A DNA stretch of 64,000 nt, from positions 16,244,001-16,308,000 of the forward strand of contig CM106586.1 in the NCBI GenBank assembly GCA_048013815.1, in the 5' to 3' direction. This DNA is from Setoptus koraiensis (lineage: Eukaryota; Arthropoda). The first letter of the stretch is position 1. Every line of letters begins with the position of its first letter. Shown in pieces: positions 1 to 13,965 of the stretch. A program made the translations under genes and the position numbers. The notes below the pieces were generated by a model. That model did not search any database and was not told where the DNA came from. It was given only the letters and a program-made list of their open reading frames with translations.

Positions 1-2162
1 AAAATGAGGAAATGTCTACAATCTTTGCACCTGTCCAACGTCTCTTGCATCTTTTTCAATGTCTTTGCATTGGCCGTGCCTTCAAGGGCTTTCGCAATTG
101 CATTCTGGACTATATGAAGGTTAGTCTTGGTGGTCGGTTTGGCAAATAGCTTAGGCTTGGAGTATTCTGATGAGGAAGAACCAGGACGAATATGAATACT
201 TTTGTTTGAGAGTGACAACAACTTAGTGTTGTTCTTGGAAATGGTGGTTGTTTTATCTTTTTCAGCTTCCTCGGCCAATTTTCTCTGTCTGTATTGATCT
301 AAGATCATCTCTCGCCTTTGTTTATGTTCTTGCTTTCTCTGTTCAGATTTTTCTTTTTTAAAGTTGGCCTCCTCTTTTTGGCGAGCAAGCTCAGCTTCTC
401 TAGCCATTCGCTTTGCCTTACGTTCTTGATCTCTTTTTTGACTTTGTATCTCCACAGCTTCCTTTTTTCTTCTCATTTGTTCTTCGTCCTTAGAGTCTGG
501 ATTTGCAAAATCCGAACCAATAACAAATGCCTGAAAAATTTGCGCGGGAGGAGGTTTGGCAGTTTCATTTTCCTTAGCTGCTCGTTTAGCTTCGGACTCA
601 GCTTTTCTATTTTTGTATAATGATAATATTTTGGCTTCTCTTTTTTTGGCCATCAGTTCCTCGAGTTCTTGATTCGAATCAGGGAGATCTTCGCCGATAA
701 CAAATGCTTGGGAGACAGGTTTGGCAGTTCTAATATCATTAGATGATTTCTCAGCTTTAACTTCAAACCTTTGATCTAAACTTGACAACGTTTTGGCCTC
801 TTTTTCTTGAGGGATTACCTCTTGGGGAATGGATGCTTGTGGGGTTGACTCTTGGAGTGCCGACTCTTGTAGTTCCTGATCTGTCTGATCTAATAAGTCA
901 GGTTGGACACTAGACATCTCTGAATCGTTCGAATAAATGTGTTGCTGTCTAATAGGATGAGGTGGTTCTATGAAAGGCTGATCGATTAGGCTCTTGTGAC
1001 CATTAGATTTACCATTAGATTTCTCGGAGGGACTGTCACTGGATGATGCTATTGACTCTGGTAGATTGGAACGTTTTCGAATTTGTTCGCTACCAGCCAT
1101 ACCATTGTTGCCATTTGTGAAACTATTCTGAAGTGGCTCGTTATAGATATGATGATAATGAGTAAGTGGTTCTGGTTTTATCACTAGGTCACAGGGTTGT
1201 ATAACGAATTCAAACATTAGGTCTGCAATAAATGCCAAAACATTTACTCTAATATTTGATTCCACATATAGTAGATCTTCTATAGTAAGGAAGCATATGT
1301 TGTAAGGCATGAGTGAGTAGCAGAAATGTTGAATCCTTTTAAGATTGTAAATTGAGTCTTTTATAGAGTCTTGATTGTTATAAATGATTTCCTGCCAGCT
1401 GAAATCGTTGGGGCAATATAAGCTGATGAGAGTGGCCAATGCACATCCATCACTTATGTCATTTAAATCCTCTAGAGGGACCAGAGGCATCCAATCATCC
1501 TCGTTTGGCAATTGCTGATTGTGATTAGTTGAATAGGTGAGCATATCATCTAGGTCTTTTTTATTTGTCTCCAGTAGGATCTCTTGTTTTTTCCTTTGAC
1601 AGCTCTTATTAATCCAAAATATAGCTGCATCTTCGGAATTTTCTGGGACCTCATGGAGGCTAACATGAGTAAATTCGTTGCAAACTTGGTTAACCTTGGT
1701 AGGATCTAGCACTTCCTCAATGTATAATCTCATTAGGCCTGCTATAATGGCCATGTGTGCATCTAATTGGAATGGCATAGTTTGTGATAATGCCGCCTCT
1801 GAGAAAATATAATCAAATTGTTCCCTGAATATGCCCTTACTAACAAGAAAATCAACAACGCCCGAATTAGACAGACACATGTACTCCAAGTCGGAATACA
1901 TATTGCTCAGGCACAATCTATAATATTCGCCGCTTGCTAATTTTTTAATAATACTTGGCTTAAATTGGTAGTCCACCGATTGGTCCTGATTGGTGTAATC
2001 GACAAAGGGTTCCAACAGATGAATGGGAATATCGCCGCTTTTAGTGCCGTCTAACGCGTAGCCCCTATAGGCCTTGGACATGAGCCACAATATTGAAGCC
2101 CTAATTTGTGCCCTGAATGTGTCATACAAATCGTAGGGCGTTGGACTATCATCAAAGTCCAT
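1..2162 (-). CDS. Patronin: Patronin/CAMSAP microtubule minus-end protein, 3' end cut by window edge
   Basis: CAMSAP/Patronin proteins bind and stabilise free microtubule minus ends. The frame is open as one exon from the ATG at 2160-2162 to the window edge, about 720 codons. The N-terminal CAMSAP region (residues about 10-200; RASILWLMSKAYRG) leads into a CAMSAP-type CH domain (about 218-315; SDGCALATLISLYCPNDF). A Ser/Gln-rich linker and a highly charged Lys/Glu/Arg coiled-coil region follow (about 490-640). The CKK microtubule-binding domain begins near residue 665 (PKLFAKPTTKTNLHIVQNAI) and runs off the edge. The motif QAFVIG-(E/S)-D with following basic helix occurs twice, which looks like an internal duplication. 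Completing the CKK domain would give roughly 800-830 residues, well under the roughly 1,500 typical of vertebrate CAMSAPs, mainly through a short linker. No introns are visible in this part. Family assignment is firm; the final C-terminal residues are not in view. Confidence 0.93.
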   Translation of the reverse strand, partial: MDFDDSPTPYDLYDTFRAQIRASILWLMSKAYRGYALDGTKSGDIPIHLLEPFVDYTNQDQSVDYQFKPSIIKKLASGEYYRLCLSNMYSDLEYMCLSNSGVVDFLVSKGIFREQFDYIFSEAALSQTMPFQLDAHMAIIAGLMRLYIEEVLDPTKVNQVCNEFTHVSLHEVPENSEDAAIFWINKSCQRKKQEILLETNKKDLDDMLTYSTNHNQQLPNEDDWMPLVPLEDLNDISDGCALATLISLYCPNDFSWQEIIYNNQDSIKDSIYNLKRIQHFCYSLMPYNICFLTIEDLLYVESNIRVNVLAFIADLMFEFVIQPCDLVIKPEPLTHYHHIYNEPLQNSFTNGNNGMAGSEQIRKRSNLPESIASSSDSPSEKSNGKSNGHKSLIDQPFIEPPHPIRQQHIYSNDSEMSSVQPDLLDQTDQELQESALQESTPQASIPQEVIPQEKEAKTLSSLDQRFEVKAEKSSNDIRTAKPVSQAFVIGEDLPDSNQELEELMAKKREAKILSLYKNRKAESEAKRAAKENETAKPPPAQIFQAFVIGSDFANPDSKDEEQMRRKKEAVEIQSQKRDQERKAKRMAREAELARQKEEANFKKEKSEQRKQEHKQRREMILDQYRQRKLAEEAEKDKTTTISKNNTKLLSLSNKSIHIRPGSSSSEYSKPKLFAKPTTKTNLHIVQNAIAKALEGTANAKTLKKMQETLDRCKDCRHFLI

Positions 2163-3636
2163 TTTGTGCGATGAATGGAGGTCTCGGTTGTGGAGATAAA
2201 AATGGTGCTAAATAATAGTGGGAATACAATCAGATGTGTGTATGGGTATATATTTATTAATTGGAAGCATCAATAACGCATCAATGAAATGTTGTCCTGT
2301 GGCGCAGTTTTCTCTCTTTCTTTTCTTTTCTTTTTTCTTTCTTCTTTTTGCTTCTTGTCTTGCGTTTCCTTGGCGAGATCTTGCAGACACTTGTATCGGT
2401 AATATCGCTGTGAATGACTGATCGATTATATCAACAACGACAACACCAGTCGATGGCGAGGTTGCCGACAGATGGTCTAGCGAGAGAATTCACAGTGTCA
2501 GTTCAGTTGACTGGCTGTGGTGTGAGCTGTGTGTGTGTCGGCTGTTGTTGCACAATTTTCGCCTTGGAGCCGTTCAAATAACGCGCCCACATCCCGCTCT
2601 TGTCTCGATAGTTGTTGTTGTTCTCGTTCTTGTTCTTGCTCTCATTCTTTTTCGTTTTCTTGTTCTTATTCGACGTGTGTGAGTGTGTGTGTGTGTGTGT
2701 GTGTTGTTCGTTGTGCGCTTGCAAAGTCAAACTGACGCTGCCAGGCTGTGCGCTGCTGCACAACGGCAGTCACTGCAAAGAAGTGCGAGTGTGTGCGTTC
2801 TTGCCAAAAGTTCAACTCATGAGCTGCCGTGTGTTGACGAGCACAGTTACATTCAGATCCGCCAGAGCGGCGCTGTATGTTGATTGCGCTCGCAGTGCGA
2901 GTGAACAAGTGTCGCGCCTTGTTCCCGTTAGTCGCTCGCTTGTTTACTTCAGTGTACGCGCAAGCAAACTTGCCAGTTGCAAACGAAAGAGTTGGCGAGA
3001 CACCTTAAACGGGCCACAGTGCTTATTCGCATTGCCACAAGCGCCCCTGGTGGAACTTTTGGGCAACGCGGCACAAGTTCAGTGGACCGAGCGCAAAATC
3101 ACAGCGTGGCAACGGCCAGCGACGCCTACAGTGAAAAGCAAGAATTCGATTGCGTTGCTGATGTAACTCACTGCGGACTTTGGCTCGCAAACTTTTACTA
3201 TTGGCCAACAAACAAGTTTGTCGTGTGATGCCTCACAAGTCAGTCGAAAATTGAATTCTTGATTTAATTTGTTCGGGACTCTAAATGAGTGCGAACTCAA
3301 TCAAGCAAATAGAGTTATCTGATTTCTTCTTCATTTAAGTGCTCACAACGAACATAAATCAAATTGAATGCGACATGTAAACTCGGGCCACAGATCGGGC
3401 ATCGTGACCAACGTCGGACATTTGAACAGTTTCAGCTTGTGTCGCTATTGTATTGCAACATTGGACGATGCTGTCTAATCAACTTGACGAGTCGCTCATT
3501 GTGGGTTTATTAATAGCGCATCATTTGTTCGTTGCTGGCCCGACGCCAAGACACTTGTTTCTCGACATGCCGAGTGTGCCGAATTGAATATTCATTCATA
3601 TTGTTGGGTCGCATGTGTCGTGAATGTGTCGTCGAG

Positions 3637-3667
<31 letters not shown>

Positions 3668-4917
3668 CGAACCAACCACTGACATCAAATCGAACCGGCT
3701 AAATATCGGACCGCTAAATATCGGACCGGCCGAATATCGGGCCGGCTAAATGGCGAGACATGACAATAGACGCAGCGACACAATCGAGGCTGGCCGTGCT
3801 CACAAAATTCGTGCCCGGCATGACACCGATCGAAACTGACCGGCCGACGTCATTGTCGGGCTCATGCCTCGACCGGCAACCACTCGGTGGGCACCGGTGA
3901 ACAGTGGTGATCGGACACGCAAATCGCGCCTCGAACTCGGCGTCCGTTCGCGACACCAAATAGCCAAATAGCGCTCTGACAGTGCCACAATTGGCTGGCC
4001 GTTTGTGATTGTCGCCGATATCGGCTCGATTCATTGGCATCAATCGATCAGCTTGCCACGCGAGATTCATCCATTGCCACTAATTGACACCATTTTTACC
4101 GCTCGCATGCCACGTCTGTGTCTCAACAACAACAACAACAACCGCTAACATGGACACAAACCGGAATAGATGCGCGCCCGTTCTGGCCCCCGCCGGCCAA
4201 CCAGTTGTTGTTGTCGAGCGCTCGATCGTCGTTTTGCGGTCGTTCCCGTTATGGAAACATTAGTCGCTCGGCAATATTAATAATAGCCGCGTCGATAGTA
4301 TCAATAATAATAGCCATGTCGATAATACCAATAATAGCCATGTCGATAGCCATATACGATAGTACACAGTTGACCGCAAACATGATTGAATAGATAGCAC
4401 GCACTGGCGCGCCAAATAAACTTTGCATATGGCTGAATAAACACATTTGCCCCCCTATGGCAAACATGGGCAACGGTGTCGAGAGCGACCGGCTCGCCAG
4501 CGACACTCGCCGTCTATTTTTATCAGGGCGTGGGCCGCGCACTTTGATAGCAGCACCAATATTGACCAAACTTTTCCTATCGCCGTTGCCGTTGTTGCGC
4601 TTGTGGTTGTTGTCGTTGCTGTTGATGTCCATGTTGCTGCGTATGCGGCCGGCCAGTTGTTGTTGCGAGAAGTGGTGCCGTTTTGCGCCAGTTTGAGTCA
4701 ATTGAGAGTGGCACCACCGGTGAGCTAAAAACACCGCCAGTGCACTGTAAAATCAGTCAGAGCCGTTCGCTGTCGACCGTGGCCGCTTGTCGGGCCAACT
4801 TCAGTCTGACGTTGCCCGTCACGGTGCATCATACTCTCTTGTTATGGCCATCTGGAGCGACGGCCACAATGAGAGATCAATCAATCTGACAGGCACTGCG
4901 CCGATTAATTAGCGTTG

Positions 4918-4998
4918 CCGGTTGTGCCGAGCCGGTTGTGCCGAGCTGGTCGTGCCGAGCCGGTTGCGCCGAGCTAGTTGTGCCGAGCTAGTTGCGCG
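4918..4998. repeat. Degenerate 13-bp tandem array (GTTGTGCCGAGC-type)
   Basis: About six units of the form GGTTGTGCCGAGC follow one another with G/A/T changes, for example CCGGTTGTGCCGAGC and CTAGTTGCGC. No coding role is apparent. Confidence 0.75.
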
Positions 4999-5086
4999 CA
5001 GACCGAGCGGGCGCCTGAACGAGTAGTGCCTGTCGGCCATGTTAGATGTCGCTCGTGTTGGCGGCGGAAACTCTCGGGCTCTCGCA

Positions 5087-5140
5087 ATACGAAATTCGCA
5101 ATACGAAATTCGCAATACGAAATTCGCAATACGAAATTTG
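5087..5140. repeat. 14-bp tandem array, about four copies
   Basis: The unit ATACGAAATTCGCA repeats head to tail three times and then decays (ATACGAAATTTG). It lies downstream of the ZP gene's stop codon and shares the core GAAATTCG with a degenerate array near 31,080-31,260. Confidence 0.85.
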
Positions 5141-5167
5141 TGATGCGAAAATTGTGTGTCATGTGTG

Positions 5168-5173
5168 TTTTAT
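5168..5173 (-). terminator. Possible poly(A) signal AATAAA of the ZP gene
   Basis: The minus strand reads AATAAA about 325 nt beyond the stop codon of the ZP-domain gene. It is the first canonical hexamer I noticed there. A short hexamer alone is weak evidence. Confidence 0.35.
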
Positions 5174-5497
5174 TGTGTTCGGGTATTATTACAAGTTTGA
5201 TTATTGTCAGATAATGAGGGGCAGACAGAGAGAGATCTATTAACATGTATTTACATGGCGTGCGATGCCCGTGTAGCAGCGTGTGGGCCGGCGTTGTGTT
5301 GGCGCGTTTGCTTCTGGCACCTCCAATTAACTGTGTAACAATTGTCAGGTGTGTCCAACAACAACAACAATTACTGACTATATGGATTTGAAGCTTTGAA
5401 CAAACAGCTGGCTGACAGCAGTAACAACATGTCTGGTGGTCGAATTTGGTGTAATTAAGTAATCAGTATTAAGTAATTAATTAATCATGTGTGTGCG

Positions 5498-7242
5498 TCA
5501 CTCGCGACTGTAGCCTCGGCTTGAGTATGGCCTAGAATAGATGGACGAGGCGCCGCCAATTGTTGAGTTTCCGGTCGCCTCACGTTTGCGCTTTCTTCGT
5601 TTCAGTATGCACGCCACTAGCATGATGACCAGCAGCATGAGCAATAAGCTTATTAGCGACACGGCAATCGCAAAGCGCCTCATCGATATACAAAACTCCT
5701 GTTCGGCTTGTTGGGCTTGCCTGTTGGGCGCCTGAGATTGTGCCTGCGGACGAGCGGCCGCCGGCTGCTGCTGCTGGCCCTCGTCCGAATCGGACAGCGA
5801 CCGGTCCGAGCGGCCGCCGGCCGGATTGGCGGCCTCGTTCTCGTTGACGTGCAATCCCGAGTACACCTCCATGCTCAGGTCTCTCACTTCGGCGCTCTTG
5901 GGCTTGAGCAGGTCGCCCGAGGCCACGCCGTCCACCTCGCCACCCTCCACGAAGCGCTTCCTCCTCACCTGGTTCAGGCGGCCGCAGTCGGGCGGCTACA
6001 ATACAAGGTACAAGGTTAATTTTAATTTTTGACAAGTCACATTCGACAGAGACGGTTGGTTTGGGGGCGATATACGAATCGGTTAGTTTGTGAGTCAGTA
6101 ATTAATCAGATCTGAGAGAATTGGTTTGTTTGGGGGGCCATCACTCACCACGTTGTCGCAGCCGCCCTCGCGGATGCACAAGCGCACGTTGCACTGGTAG
6201 TACACCGACGACGTGTACGGGAACTTGTGCGCTTGGAATGTCACCGTGGCTCGGGTGAGATTGTGCGAATATGCAAATTCGGGCATAATCTCCTCGTCGA
6301 CCGGACAGCCGTAATCGTTCACTAGCGGCTGCTCGCCCCAATTGAGTCCGTCGCGAACCAAACAATTTGTGACGGTCATACCGTACACCTCTTGGTATTC
6401 TAATTGAATTTGCAATTGCAGCTTGTCGCCTATTTTGACATTCTCTGCCACAACCTCATTAGTGAGATCGTTTGCGCTGTATATTTTCATTGTACAAGTG
6501 GGCATAGAGGCGCTCGCCACAACGGGCGTCGTGTTGGTCATGTTGACATCAAACTGTTGTCCGTTAGATATGGTCTTGTCCTTTGTTTGGTACCTGCACC
6601 TAATGTGATATCCGCGGCCCTGATTGGTGACCAGGCGTCTGTGGGGCTGCACCATGACCGTGTTGAAGAACTCTATACCGTCGTCGACGTCCGTGCTCAT
6701 TGTGTTGCACGATCTCAATGGCAATAAGTAGGTTACGTTAGAGGTGGAATGATACTCCACCATACAGGTGGAGTTTTTGCTCAATCCCTTCGGGTATATC
6801 ATACCGTTGAAGTTGTTCATGGTGTTCATGGTGACGACGATGTTGTCGCTGTTGCACTCGATTTGCACGTCGTTCACCATGTCTGTCGATCGTTGATTGG
6901 TCGGTCGTTGATTGGTCGAGCGGTTGGGATCGTTGATTAGTTGATTAGTTGATTGGTTGGTCGATTGTGGGGTCAGTTTCTCATGGAGGCGAACAGTTTT
7001 AGGACAGTTTTATGCGATGCGGGCTTTTACTTACCGTATCTGAGATGGTTCGAGTTCTTGGGGCCGGCGTGGCGCGACCATTGCGTCGACTCGCCGTCGG
7101 CGGACACCGAGGCCGTGCTGGGCTCGTGGGCCTGCACCGCGGCGCATATGTTTAGGCTGGTCAGCGATATAAATAGTAGCAGCAAATGTCGCACATGGTG
7201 AGCATCTCTGAGACAGTTCCTATCTCTGACAGGTCTATCCAT
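5498..7242 (-). CDS. ZP-domain (cuticlin-type) single-pass membrane protein, three exons
   Basis: Zona pellucida domain proteins polymerise on apical epithelial surfaces and in arthropods shape the cuticle matrix. Exons are 7035-7242, 6149-6882 and 5498-5995; introns of 152 and 153 bp have GT/AG ends and keep frame (GAC split at junction 1, phase 0 at junction 2). The product has 479 residues. A signal peptide lies at about residues 18-38 (HLLLLFISLTSLNICAA). The ZP domain spans about 72-320, with many cysteines and the motif MIYPKGLSKNSTC. A furin-like site VRRKR is at 324-328, then an acidic, Gln-rich stem, a transmembrane helix at about 422-445 and a short basic, Ser/Tyr-rich cytoplasmic tail. 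The order ZP, furin site, stem, TM is classical. The insect subgroup (piopio/trynity-like and relatives) cannot be settled by eye, so no symbol is given. The start is the only upstream ATG in frame with the signal peptide. Confidence 0.92.
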
Positions 7243-8416
7243 TTCTAGCTAACTGTATCACTGTTGCTGGCTTGCGGCTGACGATGCGATCTTGGATATT
7301 GGACGCTTGTTGCACGAACGTATTAACGATGATGATCGGATATTATGTGATTATTACGATATGATTACTATATGATATCTATACGATGCTGATGATGACT
7401 CGTACGCTGATGACAGCGCTGCTAACGAAACGACGACGATATCAGAACAATGGAAACAAATAATGGCGATTAGTTAGATCATGGTGACTACGGGCACTTG
7501 TTGCGGCGACTACAGCACTACTACCGGCAGCCAGAATACAAATGTGCGGCGAGTACGGGTGTGTTGGCTTTGAAAATCAATGACTTTGCCCGATGATGCT
7601 AATGATGTCTGATGGCGCAACATTGGTCGCTTGCACTGCCGAAAACTTGCTACTCTTTCTACGGGTCGTCGCTGACACTTGCCGCTCGGTCGCCAGAACA
7701 AGCGCCGCACAAGAATAATAATAATAATATTTTCCACTGCCGACAGGCCAATCTTTGCCAAACTTTGCCAAACTTCTGCGCCAGTCTGCTGCTCGCCAGG
7801 CCACTGTTACACTAACACTGCCGCTGCCACCACAACCTCAAATGATCTCAGTCGCTGCCTGATCCCTAAAACTAATGTTTGACTCTCCCTCCGCGCTTGC
7901 CGGCCACTGGTCAGCGGCCAGAACAACAGCGGCAACAACGGCGGCAACGACAGCGGCAACGACAGCGGCAACAACGGCGGCAACGACAGCGGCCAGAACA
8001 GCGGCAACAGCAACAACGGCAGCGCCACAAGACGACGACTTATTTCTTACAACACCGATGATTATTGTTGTATGACTGGCGGCGGCGGCGGCCGTGGTGG
8101 TTGCCCTCTACACACAAGCCATTATTCTCTGGCTAGCTGGCCGGTGCAAAACAAATTTTCTTGGCCGTCATCATGGCAGGCAATGTTCGAATTGTAATGG
8201 TTCGCAGAGTAGCTATTTTTTATTTCGCTGGCTCGCTCTCTCTCTCTCTGGCCTGTGAGTCTCGACAAGTGCATGCCACTGGCCGGTAGGCAACGGCAAA
8301 CAGTGCAATGGTGTGCAAAAAAGAAATACAAATCTCAGCCAGTCGGCCAGCGGTAGCCACTAATGGCCTGCGAGTGCAATCATGTGTCTCTCATTGGCTC
8401 GAGTGCCAATCTCCGT

Positions 8417-8418
<2 letters not shown>

Positions 8419-8465
<47 letters not shown>
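8419..8465. repeat. (CA)n microsatellite
   Basis: An uninterrupted CA dinucleotide run of about 47 bp. Confidence 0.97.
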
Positions 8466-8468
<3 letters not shown>

Positions 8469-10719
8469 GCGTAACAACACACACGGCTCATGCGGACGGC
8501 GCATCGACGCAAGGCCATAAAGTGTCGAAATAGGCTAAATTATCGTGGTTTTTGGATCACCTTGGCAAGCCAATCAATCTTATTACTGCTGCTATTACCG
8601 CCGCATGGAGACCTTTTTTTCATTATTATCTCGCCACTCCGACAGCTCATCATCGACTGACCGTTGCTCGCTGTTGTTTTTGCCGCCGGCGCGCATATAT
8701 GGTCGCATGTTTCCCGTTAGTTGGTCCTAATTTTCTCTCTCTCTGGCCAACTCCTCTTACTTACCGTCTGGCGAGGGTTTGCTCTGTTGGTCGTTCCTCT
8801 AATCAGGCTGATGACTTGACAGACTAACACAATGACTGACTCATGTAACTGGTCTAGGGCTATTGTTCACTGCACGCAGATTGTTGTTTCTTTTATCGTG
8901 GCCGTTGTTGTTGTTGTTGTTGCTGTTGCTTTTGATGGCGCTTTGGCTTAACCTGTTGATGCTGAACTTGACCGTATTCATCGGTGTCTCGCAAATGGTC
9001 TCGAAGCAACAACTTAAGCGTTGCTTATGTCTTCGCTCACAGTATGCGTGTGTAGATCGCGCCAGTGGGTATTATCAAGAACACAATCATAAAAGAGTAA
9101 ATCGTGCCATTGAATAGTTGCTGCAATCGCTAGCTCAACTTGGACACTCGAATGCTCAAAAGTATTATATTCTTCTTTCGATCAGTCGCTCGCTCTCTTT
9201 CCGCGGCTTGCCTCGACAGACTAACCGGCAAGATGTAATTGCTTCTATCTCTCTCTCTCGGGAAAAATACCACCTTTGCTGTTGATTCGTTGCCTGTCTG
9301 CCTGCTGATGGCTTGCTTGCTTACCTGGCGCTTCTTCCTCCTGTTGCTACAACTTTAACTGGCTGGATGTTTTACATTAGACATTAGAGAAGTGACTACA
9401 TATAAAACACCATTAACTTCACTATTGTTATTTTATGAGATGAGATTATATCGACACACTGCCAACAACCAAACAGTAATAACTTGCTGTGTCTATGGTC
9501 ACACAAGATGAATCATGAACATTTGCCCGCCCCCTCTCTTCGCTCAATCTCAACTTGCCAACACGAACTTGCTATCTGGTTGGCTTGGCGGCTGGCTGGC
9601 TTAGCGGCTGGATGGCTGCCTTAGTGTCTAGATGGCTGGATGGTCGGCTGGATGGCTCACTCACTCGCGAACGGGCTAGCCAAGTCCGTCTATTTGTAAT
9701 CACTACCTACCTGATACAGCTGAATCGCATCAGCTTTGTCGCTCTTCTGTCTTGGCTAGATGTCGTCAAGACCAGAGAGCCAAACTCTTTCTCCTCTTAT
9801 ATTTTATATCAATTTTGCGTTTGTCAAGTCCATAGATTCTTTTTAAGCTGCTGCTGCTGTTGCCAGACAATATTGAAGCAACTATTCTAACTAACATCTG
9901 CGACACACAATAACACAAAACATTATTATTTTTTTTTTGTTTGCCTCGCCGTCAACAACAAACACATTCCCCCCGTTTCGTCTAACAAATGCACGTATAG
10001 GTCTTGACTTGCGGGTACTGGGCTGCTGGCAAACGAAGGCGTAAATTATCTTGTACACACTGGTTCACCTGTTGTTGCGAATATGTGGTCACAGTAAACA
10101 CATTTATATATATATGTGCTCTTTAATTCAACGCAATCACAAGTTTATAGTTGTCGTGAGTAACATTCACACAAGCGTTCAAGATATCACGAACAAATAA
10201 AGAGATAACTAACTACTTCTCGTACACACAACTCCCTAATCCATTCCCCATCTCCTTTTATGGAATGAGCACCACCTTACTAATTCTGCACCTGTCCCTA
10301 GCTAGTTAATTTTTGACAAGTTAAGCACTGAATTTGGTCTTTGGGCTTAACTATACATCCCGTAATGCCTGGCAGAACGTGTTTGTATGGTATGATTAAA
10401 GGACACTTGAGCTAGAAGCGTGTTAACAAAGTCGTCTCAACAATTAAGTTGCAGTTCATGTTAATTCCAAGATCAACCACAACCCACTCTCACAACAATA
10501 GTAACAGACCATGTTTAGTTTCACAAGGTGACAAGTACAACCTCTATCTGGTCTATTTGACGACTCGTATCCATTGTACTAGATGTATCTTTGATAACTA
10601 GGATGGAAATTATGGATGAAGTTAGTTATTAAAGTAAATTATGGAAAAGTAAGAGACTCTCCGAAGATTCGAATCTTATGTGAATTAAAGCTGTCGCAGA
10701 ATCGTATGCATACAATTTG

Positions 10720-10725
10720 TTTATT
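10720..10725 (-). terminator. Possible poly(A) signal of the DDX5-like gene
   Basis: AATAAA on the minus strand, about 90 nt beyond the helicase stop codon, a suitable distance for 3' end formation. Confidence 0.5.
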
Positions 10726-10813
10726 TCTAGTGTGCCTGAAGCTCTTTTGATATTATTTTCATGATGATTATGATGGGAAATTTAAAGATTAGAGTAATGT
10801 GTTAATTTTACAA

Positions 10814-12717
<1,904 letters not shown>

Positions 12718-13395
12718 TTATAAATTGTTGTTTGCTTGTTGTTAGCTGCTAGACGATTAGGGGCGACACTACACAGAGACAATTGATAAGTGGATACCGA
12801 TAGGTGGATATAAATATATATATTTATCTGACTGTCAAGTACAATGTATATTTAAACAATGCTGGTATCGTCCGATATTTCAAATAATAATAATAATAAT
12901 AATGATAATAATAATAGTGATAATAATAGAAATGTGTGTCGAGTATATATAATAATAATAATTATAATAATAATATTTATAATCTGGTTGTGATAGGAGT
13001 CGTAATGTGTATCCCTGGAGCCTGAGTGCTTGTGTGCAAATGAGCAGCCCTATCAATAAGCTTGGACGCGATGCGAAGAGCAGCGACAGCAGCCTCGAGA
13101 AGAGCAGCAGCAGCGGCGTGCGCATGCAGCGTGTGTGTGTACCAAAATGCCCCCCGTCTGTCCATTTGTGTGTCTGGCTCTTACGCACAACTCTGCGTGC
13201 CTGTGCGTCTGTGCAAGCGTCACGCTTTTGCACCAAGCATCATCGTGTGTGTGTGTCATCAAGATTCGTCGTCGGCGGCGGCGGCCATTCCGCTGCTTGT
13301 GAGCGGCCAATGATGAGCCATGCGTGCATGTGTGTACATTACACAAACACCTGAGCAGAGTGCGCGGATGTGGCCAGCGTGCTTGTGTACCTGTG

Positions 13396-13447
13396 TGTGT
13401 GTGTGGGTGTGTTTGTGTGTGTGTGTTTGTGTGTATGTGTATGTGTA
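13396..13447. repeat. (GT)n-rich microsatellite
   Basis: GT runs with occasional interruptions (GTTTGT, GTAT); further GT runs continue to about 13575. They generate artificial Cys/Val or His/Thr open frames on both strands. Confidence 0.9.
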
Positions 13448-13784
13448 CATTATACCACAACGAGTGCATTATTGCGAAACAGACAATTCGTCGACACGGC
13501 CACAGCTACAGTACAATGTGTGTACAGTGTGTGTGTGTAAAGTGTGTGTAAAGTGTGTGTATGTGTGTGTGTGTACAGTACAGCGCAATGAATCCGTGTG
13601 CGCTCTTTCCACATCGCAATGCACTCAGAGCGGAAAAAATCCGCCAGGGCGGCGCGCCCGTTCCGCGCATATCCTGCAGGTTGCCGGCGGGGGCGGCGGC
13701 ACGGTCTTGTTGGCCGTGATGATAGGGTTGTAATCGCGTGTGCGCGTAACGAAGGTTGTGTGTGATCTGTTGCGTCACAGTGGC

Positions 13785-13965
13785 CATTGCGACATTGCGA
13801 CATTGCGATGTTGCGATGTTGCGATGTTGCGATGTTGCGATGTTGCGATGTTGCGATGTTGCGATGTTGCGACATTGCGATGTTGCGACATTGCGATGTT
13901 GCGATGTTGCGATGTTGCGATGTTGCGACGCGGCGATGTTGCGACGTGGCGACATTGCGATGGCG
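13785..13965. repeat. 8-bp tandem array GCGATGTT
   Basis: About twenty head-to-tail copies of GCGATGTT, with the variant GCGACATT mixed in, and decayed units (GCGACGCG, GCGACGTG) at the right end. Because 8 is not a multiple of 3, the array gives the same 8-residue repeat in all three frames on each strand, which explains the long overlapping open frames here. Confidence 0.95.

Larger units (their letters stand above)
2163..5497. other. Intergenic DNA between Patronin and the ZP gene
   Basis: No convincing coding exon was found. The stretch upstream of Patronin presumably holds its promoter and 5' UTR. It contains GT runs near 2683-2704 and 3635-3662 and several short tandem arrays. These include an 18-bp-like CTAAATATCGGACCG repeat at about 3697-3750, a 13-bp-like GTTGTGCCGAGC repeat at about 4918-4998 and a 14-bp array at 5087-5140. 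Open frames here are short, cysteine- or serine-rich and follow the simple repeats. Confidence 0.6.
7243..10813. other. Intergenic DNA upstream of the ZP gene and downstream of DDX5
   Basis: No coding exon can be supported. The stretch contains a GGCAAC/GACAGC-type array at about 7915-8030, a CA run at 8419-8465 and low-complexity frames. Two consensus-like minus-strand donor sites (near 8764 and 9321) could mark untranslated exons, but the sequence before them does not encode a recognisable protein. The part near 10,000-10,800 is AT-rich and includes the likely DDX5 3' UTR. Confidence 0.55.

Noticed and set aside
3041..3053. GCGCCCCTGGTGG, close to the CTCF core
   Set aside because: One C of the five in the core is missing and there is no partner site; kept out of the CTCF-like call.
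2612..3166. 184-codon plus-strand frame starting with a hydrophobic stretch
   Set aside because: The hydrophobic start is a T-rich and GT repeat; the rest shows no domain or codon bias and lies in the Patronin upstream region.
8764..9325. Donor-like sites GGTAAGTAAG (near 8764) and CAGGTAAGC (near 9321) on the minus strand
   Set aside because: The sequence before them is not coding in any recognised way; they could be untranslated exons but cannot be supported.
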